Positions 13,237 through 20,967 of a stretch of 21,799 nucleotides of DNA are shown here, piece after piece. Source of the stretch: Streptomyces sp. WM6386. Its GTDB lineage: Bacteria > Actinomycetota > Actinomycetes > Streptomycetales > Streptomycetaceae. How positions within the stretch are numbered: position 1 is the stretch's first letter; every line of letters starts with the position of its first letter. The notes under the pieces were generated by a model, which was not told the DNA's origin, did no database searches, and worked only from the letters and a program-made list of their open reading frames with translations. Made by a program: the position numbers and the translations under genes. The stretch lies in assembly GCF_000972385.1 (NCBI RefSeq), contig NZ_JXTE01000101.1, positions 1 to 21,799 of the forward strand, read 5' to 3'.

Positions 13237-14601
13237 ATGAGCAGAGCCGAACAGCCGTCCCGCAGAACCGTTCTGGCCGCCGCGGTCGCCGCAGCGGTGG
13301 CCGGCGCGGCGAGCCCGGCGGCCGCCGCCGACGGCGCGACCGACACAGCGGACACCGACCGGGCGCAACGTCGCCTCGTCGACAACCGTTTCTGGACCAC
13401 ATACGCCGACTGGCGCGGCGGCAGCGCGAAGGGCGCCCGTGCCGTCGCCGGTCCCCGGCCGGGCGTGGTGATCGGCGCCGCCGCGGGCAGCGTCGACTAC
13501 ACGGACCCGCACACCGGGAAGACGGCCGCCTGGGAGTACGCCACCTGGACGTCCCCCGTCCACGAGCTCGCCGTTCCCTCCACCGAGGCGATCGCGTCCT
13601 GGAACGCGCACACCCCCGACGGCACCTGGCTCCAGGTCGAGCTGAAGGGCACCTACTCCGACGGCACGGACACCCCCTGGTACGTCATGGGCCGCTGGGC
13701 CGCCGGCGACGAGGACATCCGGCGGACCTCGGTCGACGACCAGACCGACGACAAGAGCAGCATCTGGACGGACACCTTCGCCGTCGACGACCCGGCGACG
13801 GGCCTGCGCCTCACCTCGTACCGTCTGCGGCTGACCCTCTACCGCAAGCCGGGTACCAAGAAGACCCCCACCGTGTGGCGGCTCGGCGCGATGGGCTCCG
13901 ACATCCCGGACCGCTTCACCGTCCCGGCCTCCACACCCGGCCTCGCCCAGGAGCTGATCGTCCCGCGCTACTCGCAGGAGATCCACGCCGGCCAGTACCC
14001 GGAGTACGACAACGGCGGCGAGGCCTGGTGCAGTCCCACCTCCTCGCAGATGATCATCGAGTACTGGGGCGGCCGGCTCACCCCGGAGCAGCTCGCCTGG
14101 GTCGATCCGACCTACGCCGATCCGCAGGTGTGCCACGCGGCCCGGTACACGTTCGACCATCAGTACGCCGGCTGTGGGAACTGGCCGTTCAACGCGGCCT
14201 ACGCGGCCACCTTCAAGGACCTCCAGGGTGTGGTCACCCGGCTCGGCTCCCTCACCGACCTGGAGACGCTGATCGCGGCCGGCATCCCGGCCATAACGTC
14301 CCAGTCCTTCCTCAAGGAGGAGCTGACGGGCGCGGGGTACGGCACCTCCGGCCACCTGATGACCGTGATCGGCTTCACCGCCGACGGCGACGTGATCGCC
14401 AACGACCCGGCCTCGCCCGACGACGAGGCGGTACGGCGGGTCTACAAGCGGGCCGAGTGGGAGAAGATCTGGCTCCGTACCAAGCGGTACAACGCCGGCG
14501 GCAAGGTCGTCTCCGGCACCGGCGGTGTCTGCTACCTCTACTTCCCGGCGAAGCCGACCGCACGGCAGTGCAAGGCCCTCGCGGCGGTGGGTGTGCGCTG
14601 A
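13237..14601 (+). CDS. Tat-exported C39-like cysteine peptidase
   Basis: A 454-residue secreted protein. The N-terminus has a twin-arginine signal, SRRTVLAAAV (residues 8-17), a hydrophobic stretch and a cleavage site near AAAADG (29-33). Residues about 45-230 form a beta-rich region with no recognised motif. Residues about 240-435 are a papain-like C39_2 domain: oxyanion Q247 in YSQEIH, catalytic C265 in GGEAWCSPTSSQMI, H373 in GHLMTVIGF and D390 in ANDPAS. The catalytic set is complete. Unlike bacteriocin-processing C39 domains, it is not fused to an ABC transporter, so it probably acts on wall or extracellular proteins. The ATG at 13237 is chosen from the signal peptide; its ribosome binding site GGGGG is 11 bases upstream. 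Confidence 0.9.
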   Translation: MSRAEQPSRRTVLAAAVAAAVAGAASPAAAADGATDTADTDRAQRRLVDNRFWTTYADWRGGSAKGARAVAGPRPGVVIGAAAGSVDYTDPHTGKTAAWEYATWTSPVHELAVPSTEAIASWNAHTPDGTWLQVELKGTYSDGTDTPWYVMGRWAAGDEDIRRTSVDDQTDDKSSIWTDTFAVDDPATGLRLTSYRLRLTLYRKPGTKKTPTVWRLGAMGSDIPDRFTVPASTPGLAQELIVPRYSQEIHAGQYPEYDNGGEAWCSPTSSQMIIEYWGGRLTPEQLAWVDPTYADPQVCHAARYTFDHQYAGCGNWPFNAAYAATFKDLQGVVTRLGSLTDLETLIAAGIPAITSQSFLKEELTGAGYGTSGHLMTVIGFTADGDVIANDPASPDDEAVRRVYKRAEWEKIWLRTKRYNAGGKVVSGTGGVCYLYFPAKPTARQCKALAAVGVR

Positions 14602-14620
14602 GTCACACGCCAAGCGGGTC

Positions 14621-14644
14621 AAGGCCCCGGGAAACCGGGGCCTT
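14621..14644 (+). terminator. Terminator after the C39 peptidase gene
   Basis: AAGGCCCCGG, loop GAAA, CCGGGGCCTT is a perfect 10-bp stem with a GNRA tetraloop, starting 20 bases after the stop codon. It has the form of an intrinsic terminator. Confidence 0.8.
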
Positions 14645-14700
14645 TCCGCTGTGACCGACGTCTCTGCCGCAAAAGCCCCGGTCGGTGGCAAGGTGGACAC

Positions 14701-14841
14701 ATGACTGCGAACTCAGCCACCGCCACCCGTGTCCGCACCGGCGGACCCAAGGAAGACGGCCCGAAGGCCCTCGAGCACGTCATGGGCTGGACCCTCGTCG
14801 TGGTGGTCGCGATGCTCGTGGCCCAGCTCGGCCTGCTGTGA
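14701..14841 (+). CDS. 46-residue membrane protein, SCO1431 type
   Basis: A small gene encoding MTANSATATRVRTGG..., a hydrophilic N-terminal half with several charges, followed by a single hydrophobic helix, GWTLVVVVAMLVAQLGLL (29-46), that ends at the stop. The pattern suggests a single-pass membrane protein. From memory, position and sequence style match the conserved Streptomyces SCO1431 family. AAGGTGG lies 4 bases before the ATG. It lies between the peptidase terminator and the TetR gene on the same strand, 62 bases before the latter. The function is unknown. Confidence 0.75.
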   Translation: MTANSATATRVRTGGPKEDGPKALEHVMGWTLVVVVAMLVAQLGLL

Positions 14842-14903
14842 CCTGATCCATAGTTGACCTGACATACTGCGGGTGTCCCGCCCCGTTGAGACCAGGGTCG
14901 AAA

Positions 14904-15566
14904 TTGAATATCAGCCAGCAGCGTGACGGCGCTCGTCCCAAGGCGCGCGGAACTGATCGTTCGGTTGCGCGCCGAGCCGAACTCATCGCGATCGGGCGGA
15001 GGCTGTTCGCCGACACGTCCTACGACACGCTCTCGATGGACGACATCGCTCGTCAGGCGCATGTCGCCAAAGGGCTGATCTACTACTACTTCCAGTCCAA
15101 GCGCGGCTACTACCTGGCCATCATCCAGGACTCCGTCGCCGACCTGGTCACCTTCGCGGCGAGCGGACTCCAACTGCCCCAGGTGGACCGGGTCCAGCGC
15201 ACGATCGACAGCTATCTGCGCTTCGCCGAGCACAACCAGGCCGCGTACCGCACCGTCGTCAGCGGGGGAGTCGGCTTCGATGCCGAGGTGCACGCCATCC
15301 GGGACAGTGTGCGTGAGGCGATCGTCGCGACCATCGCCGACGGGGCGTACGGCCGTACCGACATCTCACCGCTGGCCCGCATGGGCCTGTTCGCCTGGGT
15401 CTGCAGCGTCGAGGGCGCCACGCTCGACTGGATCGACCGCCCGGCCCAGCTCACCCGCGACACCATGCGCGAACTCCTGGTGAAGACGCTCGGCGCCACC
15501 ATGCGCGCGATCGAGGAGCTGGACCCCGCCTACCCGGCCCCTGCCCCGGCCCGCCGGGACACCTGA
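14904..15566 (+). CDS. TetR-family transcriptional regulator
   Basis: A 220-residue regulator. The N-terminal HTH is at about residues 25-70, with LIAIGRRLFADTSYDTLSMD and IARQAHVAKGLIYYYFQSKRG typical of TetR. The C-terminal domain is helical, and its ligand is not predictable. The start is uncertain: TTG at 14904 with AGGG 6 bases upstream is my choice, and TTG at 14886 would add 6 residues. CATACT (14863-14868) with TGACCT 18 bases upstream could be the promoter. The gene converges on the chitinase gene. It could control its own promoter or the acyl-CoA dehydrogenase region, but no matching palindrome is seen at its own promoter. Confidence 0.88.
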   Translation: MNISQQRDGARPKARGTDRSVARRAELIAIGRRLFADTSYDTLSMDDIARQAHVAKGLIYYYFQSKRGYYLAIIQDSVADLVTFAASGLQLPQVDRVQRTIDSYLRFAEHNQAAYRTVVSGGVGFDAEVHAIRDSVREAIVATIADGAYGRTDISPLARMGLFAWVCSVEGATLDWIDRPAQLTRDTMRELLVKTLGATMRAIEELDPAYPAPAPARRDT

Positions 15567-15582
15567 CGCCGGACGACGGAGA

Positions 15583-15612
15583 GGGGCGGAGGGCTCGTGG
15601 TCCCCCCGCCCC
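15583..15612. terminator. Hairpin between convergent TetR and chitinase genes
   Basis: GGGGCGGAGGG (15583-15593) pairs with CCCCCCGCCCC (15602-15612) in 10 of 11 positions, with an 8-nt loop. It lies between two convergent stop codons, so it can end both transcripts. Confidence 0.6.
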
Positions 15613-15631
15613 AAGTCCCGCTCGGGTCGGA

Positions 15632-16870
15632 CTAGTTGATCGCCTTGATCAGCTCACCGCCCGTGGTGTCCCCGCTCAGCTCCCAGAAGAACGTGCCGCC
15701 CAGCCCCTGCTGGTTCTTGTACGCCATCTTCGTGGCGATCGTCGACGGGGTGTCGTAACTCCACCAGTTGTTCCCGCACTTGGCGTACGCCGTGCCACCC
15801 ACCGTGCCGGTCGCCGGGCACTTCGCCTTGAGCACCTTGTAGTCCTCGAAGCCCGCCTCGTACGTCCCCGCCGCCGGGCCGGTCGCCGTGCCGCCCGGTG
15901 CCGACTGGGTGACGCCGGTCCAGCCGCGCCCGTAGAAGCCGAGGCCGAGCAGCAGTTTCGAGGCCGGGATGCCGAGGCCCTTGAGCTTCGCGATGGTCGC
16001 CGAAGTGTAGTAGCCCGCCTGTGGGATGCCGCTGTACGAGTTGAGCGCCGAGTGCGGAGCCGTCGGCCCGGTCGCCGCCCAGGCGCCGAAGTAGTCGTAC
16101 GTCATCGGGTTGTACCAGTTGACGTACTGCGCCGCGCCCCCGTAGTCCGCCGCGTCGATCTTGCCGCCCGGGGTGGCGTCGGCCGTGATGGCCGCGGTGA
16201 CCAGGTTGCCGGAGCCGAACTTGGCCCGCAGTGCCGACATCAGGTTCTTGAAGGCCGCCCGGCCGCTGGTGTCGCAGGTGTTGCCGCAGGCGTTCGGGTA
16301 TTCCCAGTCGATGTCGATGCCGTCGAAGACATCGGCCCACTTGGAGTTCTCGACCAGGTCGTAGCAGGACTGCGCGAACGCGGCCGGGTTCTTCGCGGCC
16401 TCGCCGAAACCGCTCGACCAGGTCCAGCCGCCGAAGGACCAGATGACCTTCAGGCCCGGGTGCTTCTTCTTCAGCTCACGCAGCTGGTTGAAGTTGCCGC
16501 GCAGCGGCTGGTCCCAGGTGTCGGCGACACCGTCCACGGACTCGGCGGCGGTGTAGGTCCGTTCGGTCGCCGCGTAGGAGTCGCCCATCGCGCACTTGCC
16601 GCCGGTGACGTTGCCGAAGGCGTAGTTGATGTGCGTGAGCCTCGCCGCGGAGCCCGAGGTCTCGATGTTCTTGACGTAGTACTTGCGGTCGTAGGTGCCC
16701 CATTCGGTGAAGTAGCCGACGACCTTGGAGCCGGCCTTCACCGCGGGCTGCGCCGCGGGTTCGGCGGTCGCGGTGCCCGCGCCGGCGAGCGGCCCGGCAC
16801 CGAGGACCGCGCAACACGCGGCGGACACAAGCGCCCGGAACCGGGCGCGGGGACGAGGGGAGTCGTGCAT
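15632..16870 (-). CDS. Secreted GH18 chitinase (ChiD-like)
   Basis: A 412-residue secreted enzyme that hydrolyses beta-1,4 links in chitin. Residues 1 to about 36 form a Sec-type signal peptide, with arginines, a hydrophobic core from 13 and a likely cut near GTATAEP. The rest is a GH18 barrel: VVGYFTEWGTY at strand 1, SFGG (145-148), catalytic DGIDIDWEYP (183-192) with E190 as proton donor, and MTYDYFG (256-262). No chitin-binding or fibronectin domain is present. The ATG at 16870 is chosen because GAGGAG lies 8 bases upstream; the ATG at 16885 overlaps that sequence. The promoter has DasR-like boxes, so induction by chitin breakdown products is likely. From memory it corresponds to SCO1429 (chiD). 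Confidence 0.95.
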   Translation of the reverse strand: MHDSPRPRARFRALVSAACCAVLGAGPLAGAGTATAEPAAQPAVKAGSKVVGYFTEWGTYDRKYYVKNIETSGSAARLTHINYAFGNVTGGKCAMGDSYAATERTYTAAESVDGVADTWDQPLRGNFNQLRELKKKHPGLKVIWSFGGWTWSSGFGEAAKNPAAFAQSCYDLVENSKWADVFDGIDIDWEYPNACGNTCDTSGRAAFKNLMSALRAKFGSGNLVTAAITADATPGGKIDAADYGGAAQYVNWYNPMTYDYFGAWAATGPTAPHSALNSYSGIPQAGYYTSATIAKLKGLGIPASKLLLGLGFYGRGWTGVTQSAPGGTATGPAAGTYEAGFEDYKVLKAKCPATGTVGGTAYAKCGNNWWSYDTPSTIATKMAYKNQQGLGGTFFWELSGDTTGGELIKAIN

Positions 16871-16941
16871 CGAGTGTCTCCTCATGGGGGGTGAGGGAGC
16901 GGGCGTCGATTGGCATGGACGCGGTAAGGCGTTGGTTCGGA

Positions 16942-16984
16942 ACAGTAGGAGGACTAGACCAATCCGTCAATGGTTCGGACCAAT
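16942..16984 (-). promoter_or_regulatory. Chitinase promoter with two DasR-like boxes
   Basis: On the minus strand TTGACG (16970-16965), 17 bases, TACTGT (16947-16942) is a strong promoter. Its spacer holds ATTGGTCTAGTCCTCC (16963-16948), 12 of 16 to the DasR consensus. A second box, ATTGGTCCGAACCATT (16984-16969), overlaps the -35. Such paired TGGTC-type repeats overlapping the promoter are typical of Streptomyces chitinase genes. A further TTGGTTCGGAAC lies at 16932-16943. The leader would be about 65 bases. Confidence 0.8.
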
Positions 16985-17039
16985 TTCGAGGAGCGCTGGA
17001 TTCCGGGGTAGGTTTCCTGAAGTAAGCGGTCGTTAACTG

Positions 17040-17068
17040 GTGACTCGATGGCTCCGATCGGGCATACT
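17040..17068 (+). promoter_or_regulatory. Candidate promoter of the acyl-CoA dehydrogenase gene
   Basis: GTGACT (17040-17045), 17 bases, CATACT (17063-17068). The match is moderate. The leader would be about 130 bases. It is divergent from the chitinase promoter and about 60 bases from its nearer DasR-like box. Confidence 0.35.
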
Positions 17069-17206
17069 CACAGCGCAGAGCCGCTGGTCAACAGCTTCCG
17101 AGACCCGAAAGTGCGACCATCGGCCTAGCCCTCAGCAAGACCCGGCGGAGCCGCCCCCATCCAAAGGCGCACGCCGATGTGCCCTACCAGGGAGGAGAGC
17201 GTCCCC

Positions 17207-18379
17207 ATGCCCGACCGCGCCCCGCAGCCGGTGGATCGTCAACTGCCCACGGACGAGGCCCGGGAGCTGATCTCGCTCGTCCGCGACATCGCGCAGCAGG
17301 AGATCGCCCCGAAGGCGGCCGAGGAGGAGGACGCCGGACGCTTCCCGCGTGAGGTGTTCACCCTGCTGTCGCGGTCCGGACTGCTCGGACTGCCCTACGA
17401 CTCCGAGTACGGCGGCGGCGACCAGCCCTACGAGGTCTACCTCCAGGTCCTCGAGGAACTCGCCGCGGCCCGTCTCACCGTCGGCCTCGGCGTCAGCGTG
17501 CACACGCTCGCCTCCTACGCACTCGCCGCCTACGGCACCAAGGAGCAGCAGATCGAGCATCTGCCCGCGATGCTCGGCGGCGGACTCCTCGGCGCGTACT
17601 GCCTCTCCGAGGCCTCGTCCGGCTCGGACGCCGCGAGCCTGCGGACCAAGGCCGTGCGCGAGGGCGACGACTGGGTCATCACGGGTACCAAGGCCTGGAT
17701 CACCCACGGCGGCATCGCCGACTTCTACACCGTCATGGCGCGGACCGGCGAGGAGGGCGCCCGCGGGATCACCGCGTTCCTCGTGCCCGGTGACGCCGAG
17801 GGGCTGAGCGGGGCGGTGCCGGAGAAGAAGATGGGCATGAAGGGCTCGCCCACCGCCCAGGTCCACCTCGACGGCGTCCGGGTCTGCGACGACCGGCGCA
17901 TCGGCGAGGAGGGGCAGGGCTTCGCGATCGCCCTGTCCGCGCTCGACTCCGGGCGGCTCGGCATCGCGGCCTGCGCCATCGGTGTGGCTCAGGCGGCGCT
18001 GGACCACGCGGTGGCGTACGCGACCGAGCGACGGCAGTTCGGCAAGCCGATCGCCGACTTCCAGGGACTGCGCTTCATGCTCGCCGACATGGCGACCCAG
18101 ATCGAGGCGGGCCGCGCGCTGTACCTGGCGGCCGCGCGGCTGCGGGACTCCGGCCGGCCCTTCGCCAAGCAGGCCGCGATGGCCAAGCTGCACTGCACCG
18201 ACACCGCGATGAAGGTCGCCGTCGACGCCGTCCAGGTCCTCGGCGGATACGGCTACACCGCGGACTTCCCGGTCGAGCGCTACATGCGCGAGGCCAAGGT
18301 CCTCCAGATCGTCGAGGGCACCAATCAGATCCAGCGGATGGTCATCGCCCGTCACCTAGCGGGTCCGGAGACGCGCTGA
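17207..18379 (+). CDS. Acyl-CoA dehydrogenase
   Basis: A 390-residue FAD enzyme that oxidises an acyl-CoA to the trans-2-enoyl-CoA. The family segments are in order: YCLSEASSGSDAASL near residues 128-142 (FAD/substrate loop), MGMKGSPTAQVHLDGVRV near 209-226, ATERRQFGKPIADFQGL near 269-285 and DAVQVLGGYGYTADFPVERY near 337-356. The catalytic glutamate is E370 in QIVEGTNQIQR, the position used by short- and medium-chain and branched-chain enzymes. Chain-length preference cannot be read from this. The ATG at 17207 has GGAGGAG 9 bases upstream. The 3' end overlaps a small gene on the opposite strand by 38 bases. Confidence 0.96.
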   Translation: MPDRAPQPVDRQLPTDEARELISLVRDIAQQEIAPKAAEEEDAGRFPREVFTLLSRSGLLGLPYDSEYGGGDQPYEVYLQVLEELAAARLTVGLGVSVHTLASYALAAYGTKEQQIEHLPAMLGGGLLGAYCLSEASSGSDAASLRTKAVREGDDWVITGTKAWITHGGIADFYTVMARTGEEGARGITAFLVPGDAEGLSGAVPEKKMGMKGSPTAQVHLDGVRVCDDRRIGEEGQGFAIALSALDSGRLGIAACAIGVAQAALDHAVAYATERRQFGKPIADFQGLRFMLADMATQIEAGRALYLAAARLRDSGRPFAKQAAMAKLHCTDTAMKVAVDAVQVLGGYGYTADFPVERYMREAKVLQIVEGTNQIQRMVIARHLAGPETR

Positions 18380-18578
18380 ACTGACCCGGCCTGACCTGCG
18401 GCGCCGCGAGCCGGACCCACTCCGGGTCGTGGCGCCCCGGCAGGGTCCGGCCCCGGTCGGCCCAGGTGCGCATCAGATCCCGGTAGATGGGCGGGTCCTG
18501 CGGCGGCGGAACCGATTCTGCGGGCGGCGGGACGAACACCCGGCGCTGACGCCCGGTCGCCGTATATGTGGGGGTCAT
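18342..18578 (-). CDS. Small conserved-type hypothetical protein, 78 residues
   Basis: The frame encodes a proline-rich N-terminal part and a segment reading IYRDLMRTWADRGRTLPGRH followed by DPEWVRL. Third codon positions are almost all G or C, and the composition looks like a real Streptomyces protein. There is no clear ribosome binding site before the ATG at 18578, so it may be leaderless or start elsewhere. Its last 38 bases run antisense to the end of the acyl-CoA dehydrogenase gene. No domain is recognised and the function is unknown. Confidence 0.5.
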   Translation of the reverse strand: MTPTYTATGRQRRVFVPPPAESVPPPQDPPIYRDLMRTWADRGRTLPGRHDPEWVRLAAPQVRPGQFSASPDPLGDGR

Positions 18579-18679
18579 ACCAGGGCAACGCGGTGACGGC
18601 CGGACAGGTCACCCGCCGACGGAATCGACCGTGAGTTCGCGGACGTCGTGAGGCACGGCATCTGGTCACCTACTGCGGT

Positions 18680-18694
18680 CTGACGTACCGTCAG
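18680..18694. promoter_or_regulatory. Perfect palindrome CTGACGTACCGTCAG, operator candidate
   Basis: CTGACG and CGTCAG are perfect inverted halves around TAC, ending 26 bases before the probable start of the next gene. Palindromes of this form fit a dimeric regulator, most likely TetR type. It lies in the 142-base gap between the divergent 78-residue gene and the conserved gene at 18721, so it could control one or both. Confidence 0.55.
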
Positions 18695-18720
18695 CCCAGC
18701 CGCCTCCAGGGAGGTTTGCC

Positions 18721-19821
18721 CTGGCCGACGACCGTCCCGTACCACTCGACGAGTACCCGGTGCACCAGGTGCCGCTCTCCATGAAGCACGTGGCGACGGG
18801 GGACCGGAACGCCTACGACCGGTGCATCTTCCATGTCCTCGATCACGAGGGGCGGGCGCTGCTGATCGTGGGGCTCGGGGTGTATCCGAACCTGGGGGTG
18901 ATCGACGCTTACGCGACGCTGCGGATGGGGGACACCCTGCATGCGGTGCGGGCCTCGGACGCCCTCGGCGAGGACCGGATGCGGCTCGTGGTGGGGCCCC
19001 TGCGGATCGAGGTCGAGCAGCCGCTGCACCGTCTGCGCCTCGTCTGTGACGACGAGTCGTTGTCCTACTACCTGACCTGGACCGCCGCCTTCCCCGCACT
19101 GTGGGAACCCCATCATGTGCAGCGCCGGGGCGGTCGGCTCACCCTGGAAGGGCGTCGCTTCGTACAGGCGGGCGGCGTGACGGGCACTGTGCGCGCCGGA
19201 GGCGAGGAGTTCCACGTCACCGCCACACAGTGGACCGGCACCCGCGACCGCAGCTGGGGCGTCCGCCCCGTCCTCGGCGAGGAAGGCGGCCGCCTCGCCG
19301 AGGAGCACCCCACCGAGGGCTTCCACTGGCTCTGGTGCCCCGTCCGCTTCGAGGACCGCTTCCTGATGGTGATCGTCCAGGAGGACGCCGACGGCCACCG
19401 CGCCCTCAACGACGCCACCCTCGTCCGCCCCGGCCACCCCGACCGCCAACTCGGCTGGCCCCAGCCCGAGATCACCTACCGCCCCGGCACCCGCCATCCC
19501 GAACGCGCCCTCGTCCACCTCGGCGACGTGCGCAAACCGCAGGAGCTCGAGGTCGAGATCCTCACCTCCTCCCCGCTGGCGATCGGCGCCGGCCACCCGC
19601 CCGCGGACGACTGGCAGCACGGCACCTGGCGTGGCCACGGCTGGACCGACCGGCGCTCCTACGACCTCACGCAGCCGCACACCCCGGCCGCGTACGGGGT
19701 CACCGACCATGGCGCCCGTTTCCGCCTGGACGGCCGGATCGGCCACGGCATCTTCGAGCACGGCTCGTTCGGACGGCACGACCCGAGCGGGTTCACCGAC
19801 TTCGGTTCGGTCGCACCGTAA
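18721..19821 (+). CDS. Conserved hypothetical protein with probable CTG start
   Basis: A 366-residue soluble protein that I do not recognise by family. It is rich in tryptophan, histidine and beta-type segments (for example RDRSWGVRPVLGEEGG, GFHWLWCPVRFEDRFLM, DWQHGTWRGHGWTDRRSYDL), and could have a lipocalin- or CrtC/AttH-like beta fold; that is only an impression. The start is unusual. AGGGAGG (18708-18714) lies exactly 6 bases before an in-frame CTG at 18721, and translation from there, LADDRPVPLDEYPVHQVPLS, continues smoothly. The first GTG, at 18760, has no such site. The gene lies 29 bases before a broken phosphotransferase gene and downstream of a perfect palindrome. Confidence 0.75.
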   Translation: MADDRPVPLDEYPVHQVPLSMKHVATGDRNAYDRCIFHVLDHEGRALLIVGLGVYPNLGVIDAYATLRMGDTLHAVRASDALGEDRMRLVVGPLRIEVEQPLHRLRLVCDDESLSYYLTWTAAFPALWEPHHVQRRGGRLTLEGRRFVQAGGVTGTVRAGGEEFHVTATQWTGTRDRSWGVRPVLGEEGGRLAEEHPTEGFHWLWCPVRFEDRFLMVIVQEDADGHRALNDATLVRPGHPDRQLGWPQPEITYRPGTRHPERALVHLGDVRKPQELEVEILTSSPLAIGAGHPPADDWQHGTWRGHGWTDRRSYDLTQPHTPAAYGVTDHGARFRLDGRIGHGIFEHGSFGRHDPSGFTDFGSVAP

Positions 19822-19850
19822 GTCGGGTGCACCAAAAGGGGGTTGACCAC

Positions 19851-20503
19851 ATGACGACGGCGCCTCGCCCGCGCACCAGCACCCGCGACCCGCAGGACAT
19901 CGCCCGCCGCCTCACCGTCTGGCTCGGCACCCGCCTGCCCGGCGCCAAGGCCGTCGGCGTCACCGTCCCCGCCTCCAACGGCATGTCCAGCGAGACCCTG
20001 CTCTTCGACACGGCCTCGCCCGCTCACCGCTCATCGAGGACGCCTTCGACCGGCTGGAGCACCTCTGGCCCGCCGATCCGGGCACGCCTGTCCTCAACTG
20101 GGGTGACGCGCGCATCGGGAACGTCGTCTACGACGGATTCGAACCCGCGGCCGTCCTCGACTGGGAGATGGCGGCGCTCGCCCCGCGCGAGGTGGACCTC
20201 GGCTGGGCGATCTACCTGCACCGCTTCTTCCAGGACCTGACGGTCGGCTTCGGACAGCGCGGCCTGCCGGACTTCTTCCGCCGCGACCGGGTCGAGACGC
20301 GCTACGCCCGACTGACCGGCCACACACCGCGGGACATGGACTTCCACACGCTGTACGCCGCCCTGCGGCACGCCGTCGTCATGCTGCGCGTCGCCTATCG
20401 GCAGGTGCACTTCGGTGAAGCCGTCGTCCCGGCGGACCCGGACACACTGATCCTGCACCACGGCAGTCTGCGAGCCATGGTGCAGGGCAGCTACTGGGAT
20501 TGA
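19851..20503 (+). pseudogene. APH-type phosphotransferase, broken by an internal deletion
   Basis: The ATG at 19851 follows AAAGGGGG and gives about 56 residues that resemble the start of an aminoglycoside-phosphotransferase-fold protein (DIARRLTVWLGTRLPGAKAV, then ASNGMSSETLLFDTAS). From about 20024 the matching C-terminal part continues in another frame for 159 residues: SPLIEDAFDRLEHLWP, the catalytic loop WGDARIGNVVYDG, then VLDWEMAALAPREVDLGWA and TLYAALRHAVVMLR. The N-lobe and its ATP-anchoring lysine are missing. Intact relatives are about 340-360 residues long, so roughly 120-160 residues are lost. The junction is near 20010-20025. Relatives often lie beside acyl-CoA dehydrogenases, as here. 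It is unlikely to be active. Confidence 0.85.
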
Positions 20504-20535
20504 GCGACGCGGTCTGCGCTACCGGGTGGCGCTCA
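20501..20535. terminator. Inverted repeat spanning two convergent stop codons
   Basis: TGAGCG (20501-20506) and CGCTCA (20530-20535) are inverted copies. They contain the stop codons of the phosphotransferase remnant and of the gene on the other strand. The stem is only 6 bp with a long loop, so this is a weak terminator candidate. Confidence 0.25.
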
Positions 20536-20967
20536 GGCGGCGTGGCGCCGCATGACGGGGACCCTGATGGGGCGCGAACCCGGTCCGCCGACGTGCGAGA
20601 AGGGCTGGGTCCTCCAGTCGAGGCCCTGAGGGAGCGTCAACAGCAGGGCGGTGTCCTGCTCCTGGGGCTCCAGGTCCTCGTCCGCGGCGCGCGCGTCCGA
20701 GGCGCGGCGGCCGGTGCCGGCGCAGACCGTGAGCCCGAACGGGTTCCAGGGCGAGGCGCACAGCGCGTGCTCCGGCAGGACCTCCTCGTCCGCCAGCAGT
20801 GCGATGGGCTGCGCACAGTCCGGGCAGACCACCCGGAACATCTCGAAGGTGTCGTACGCGTCGAGTTCGTCGTCGAGGGCGTCGGGTTCGACGCCCTCCG
20901 GCTCGGGCTCGACGACCGCCTGGAGTCGCTTGGGTGCGGTACGACCAGGGCGCTTAAGACTCTGCAT
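20533..20967 (-). CDS. Hypothetical protein with four cysteines, 144 residues
   Basis: A protein I do not recognise by family. Residues 1-42 are charged and acidic (MQSLKRPGRTAPKRLQ, then EPEPEGVEPDALDDELDAYD). A central segment, RVVCPDCAQPIALLADEE, then ALCASPWNPFGLTVCAGTG, has a CxxC pair and two more cysteines, a pattern that could bind zinc. The C-terminal part, GLDWRTQPFSHVGG, is less regular. The ATG at 20967 has GGGGGAG about 7 bases upstream, which rules out the longer frame that starts at 21054. Base use is like that of its neighbours. Confidence 0.75.
   Translation of the reverse strand: MQSLKRPGRTAPKRLQAVVEPEPEGVEPDALDDELDAYDTFEMFRVVCPDCAQPIALLADEEVLPEHALCASPWNPFGLTVCAGTGRRASDARAADEDLEPQEQDTALLLTLPQGLDWRTQPFSHVGGPGSRPIRVPVMRRHAA

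Noticed and set aside
13096..14700. Long minus-strand frame opposite the C39 peptidase
   Set aside because: It is a shadow of GC-biased third positions, valine/glycine/arginine-rich, and the plus strand has the catalytic motifs.
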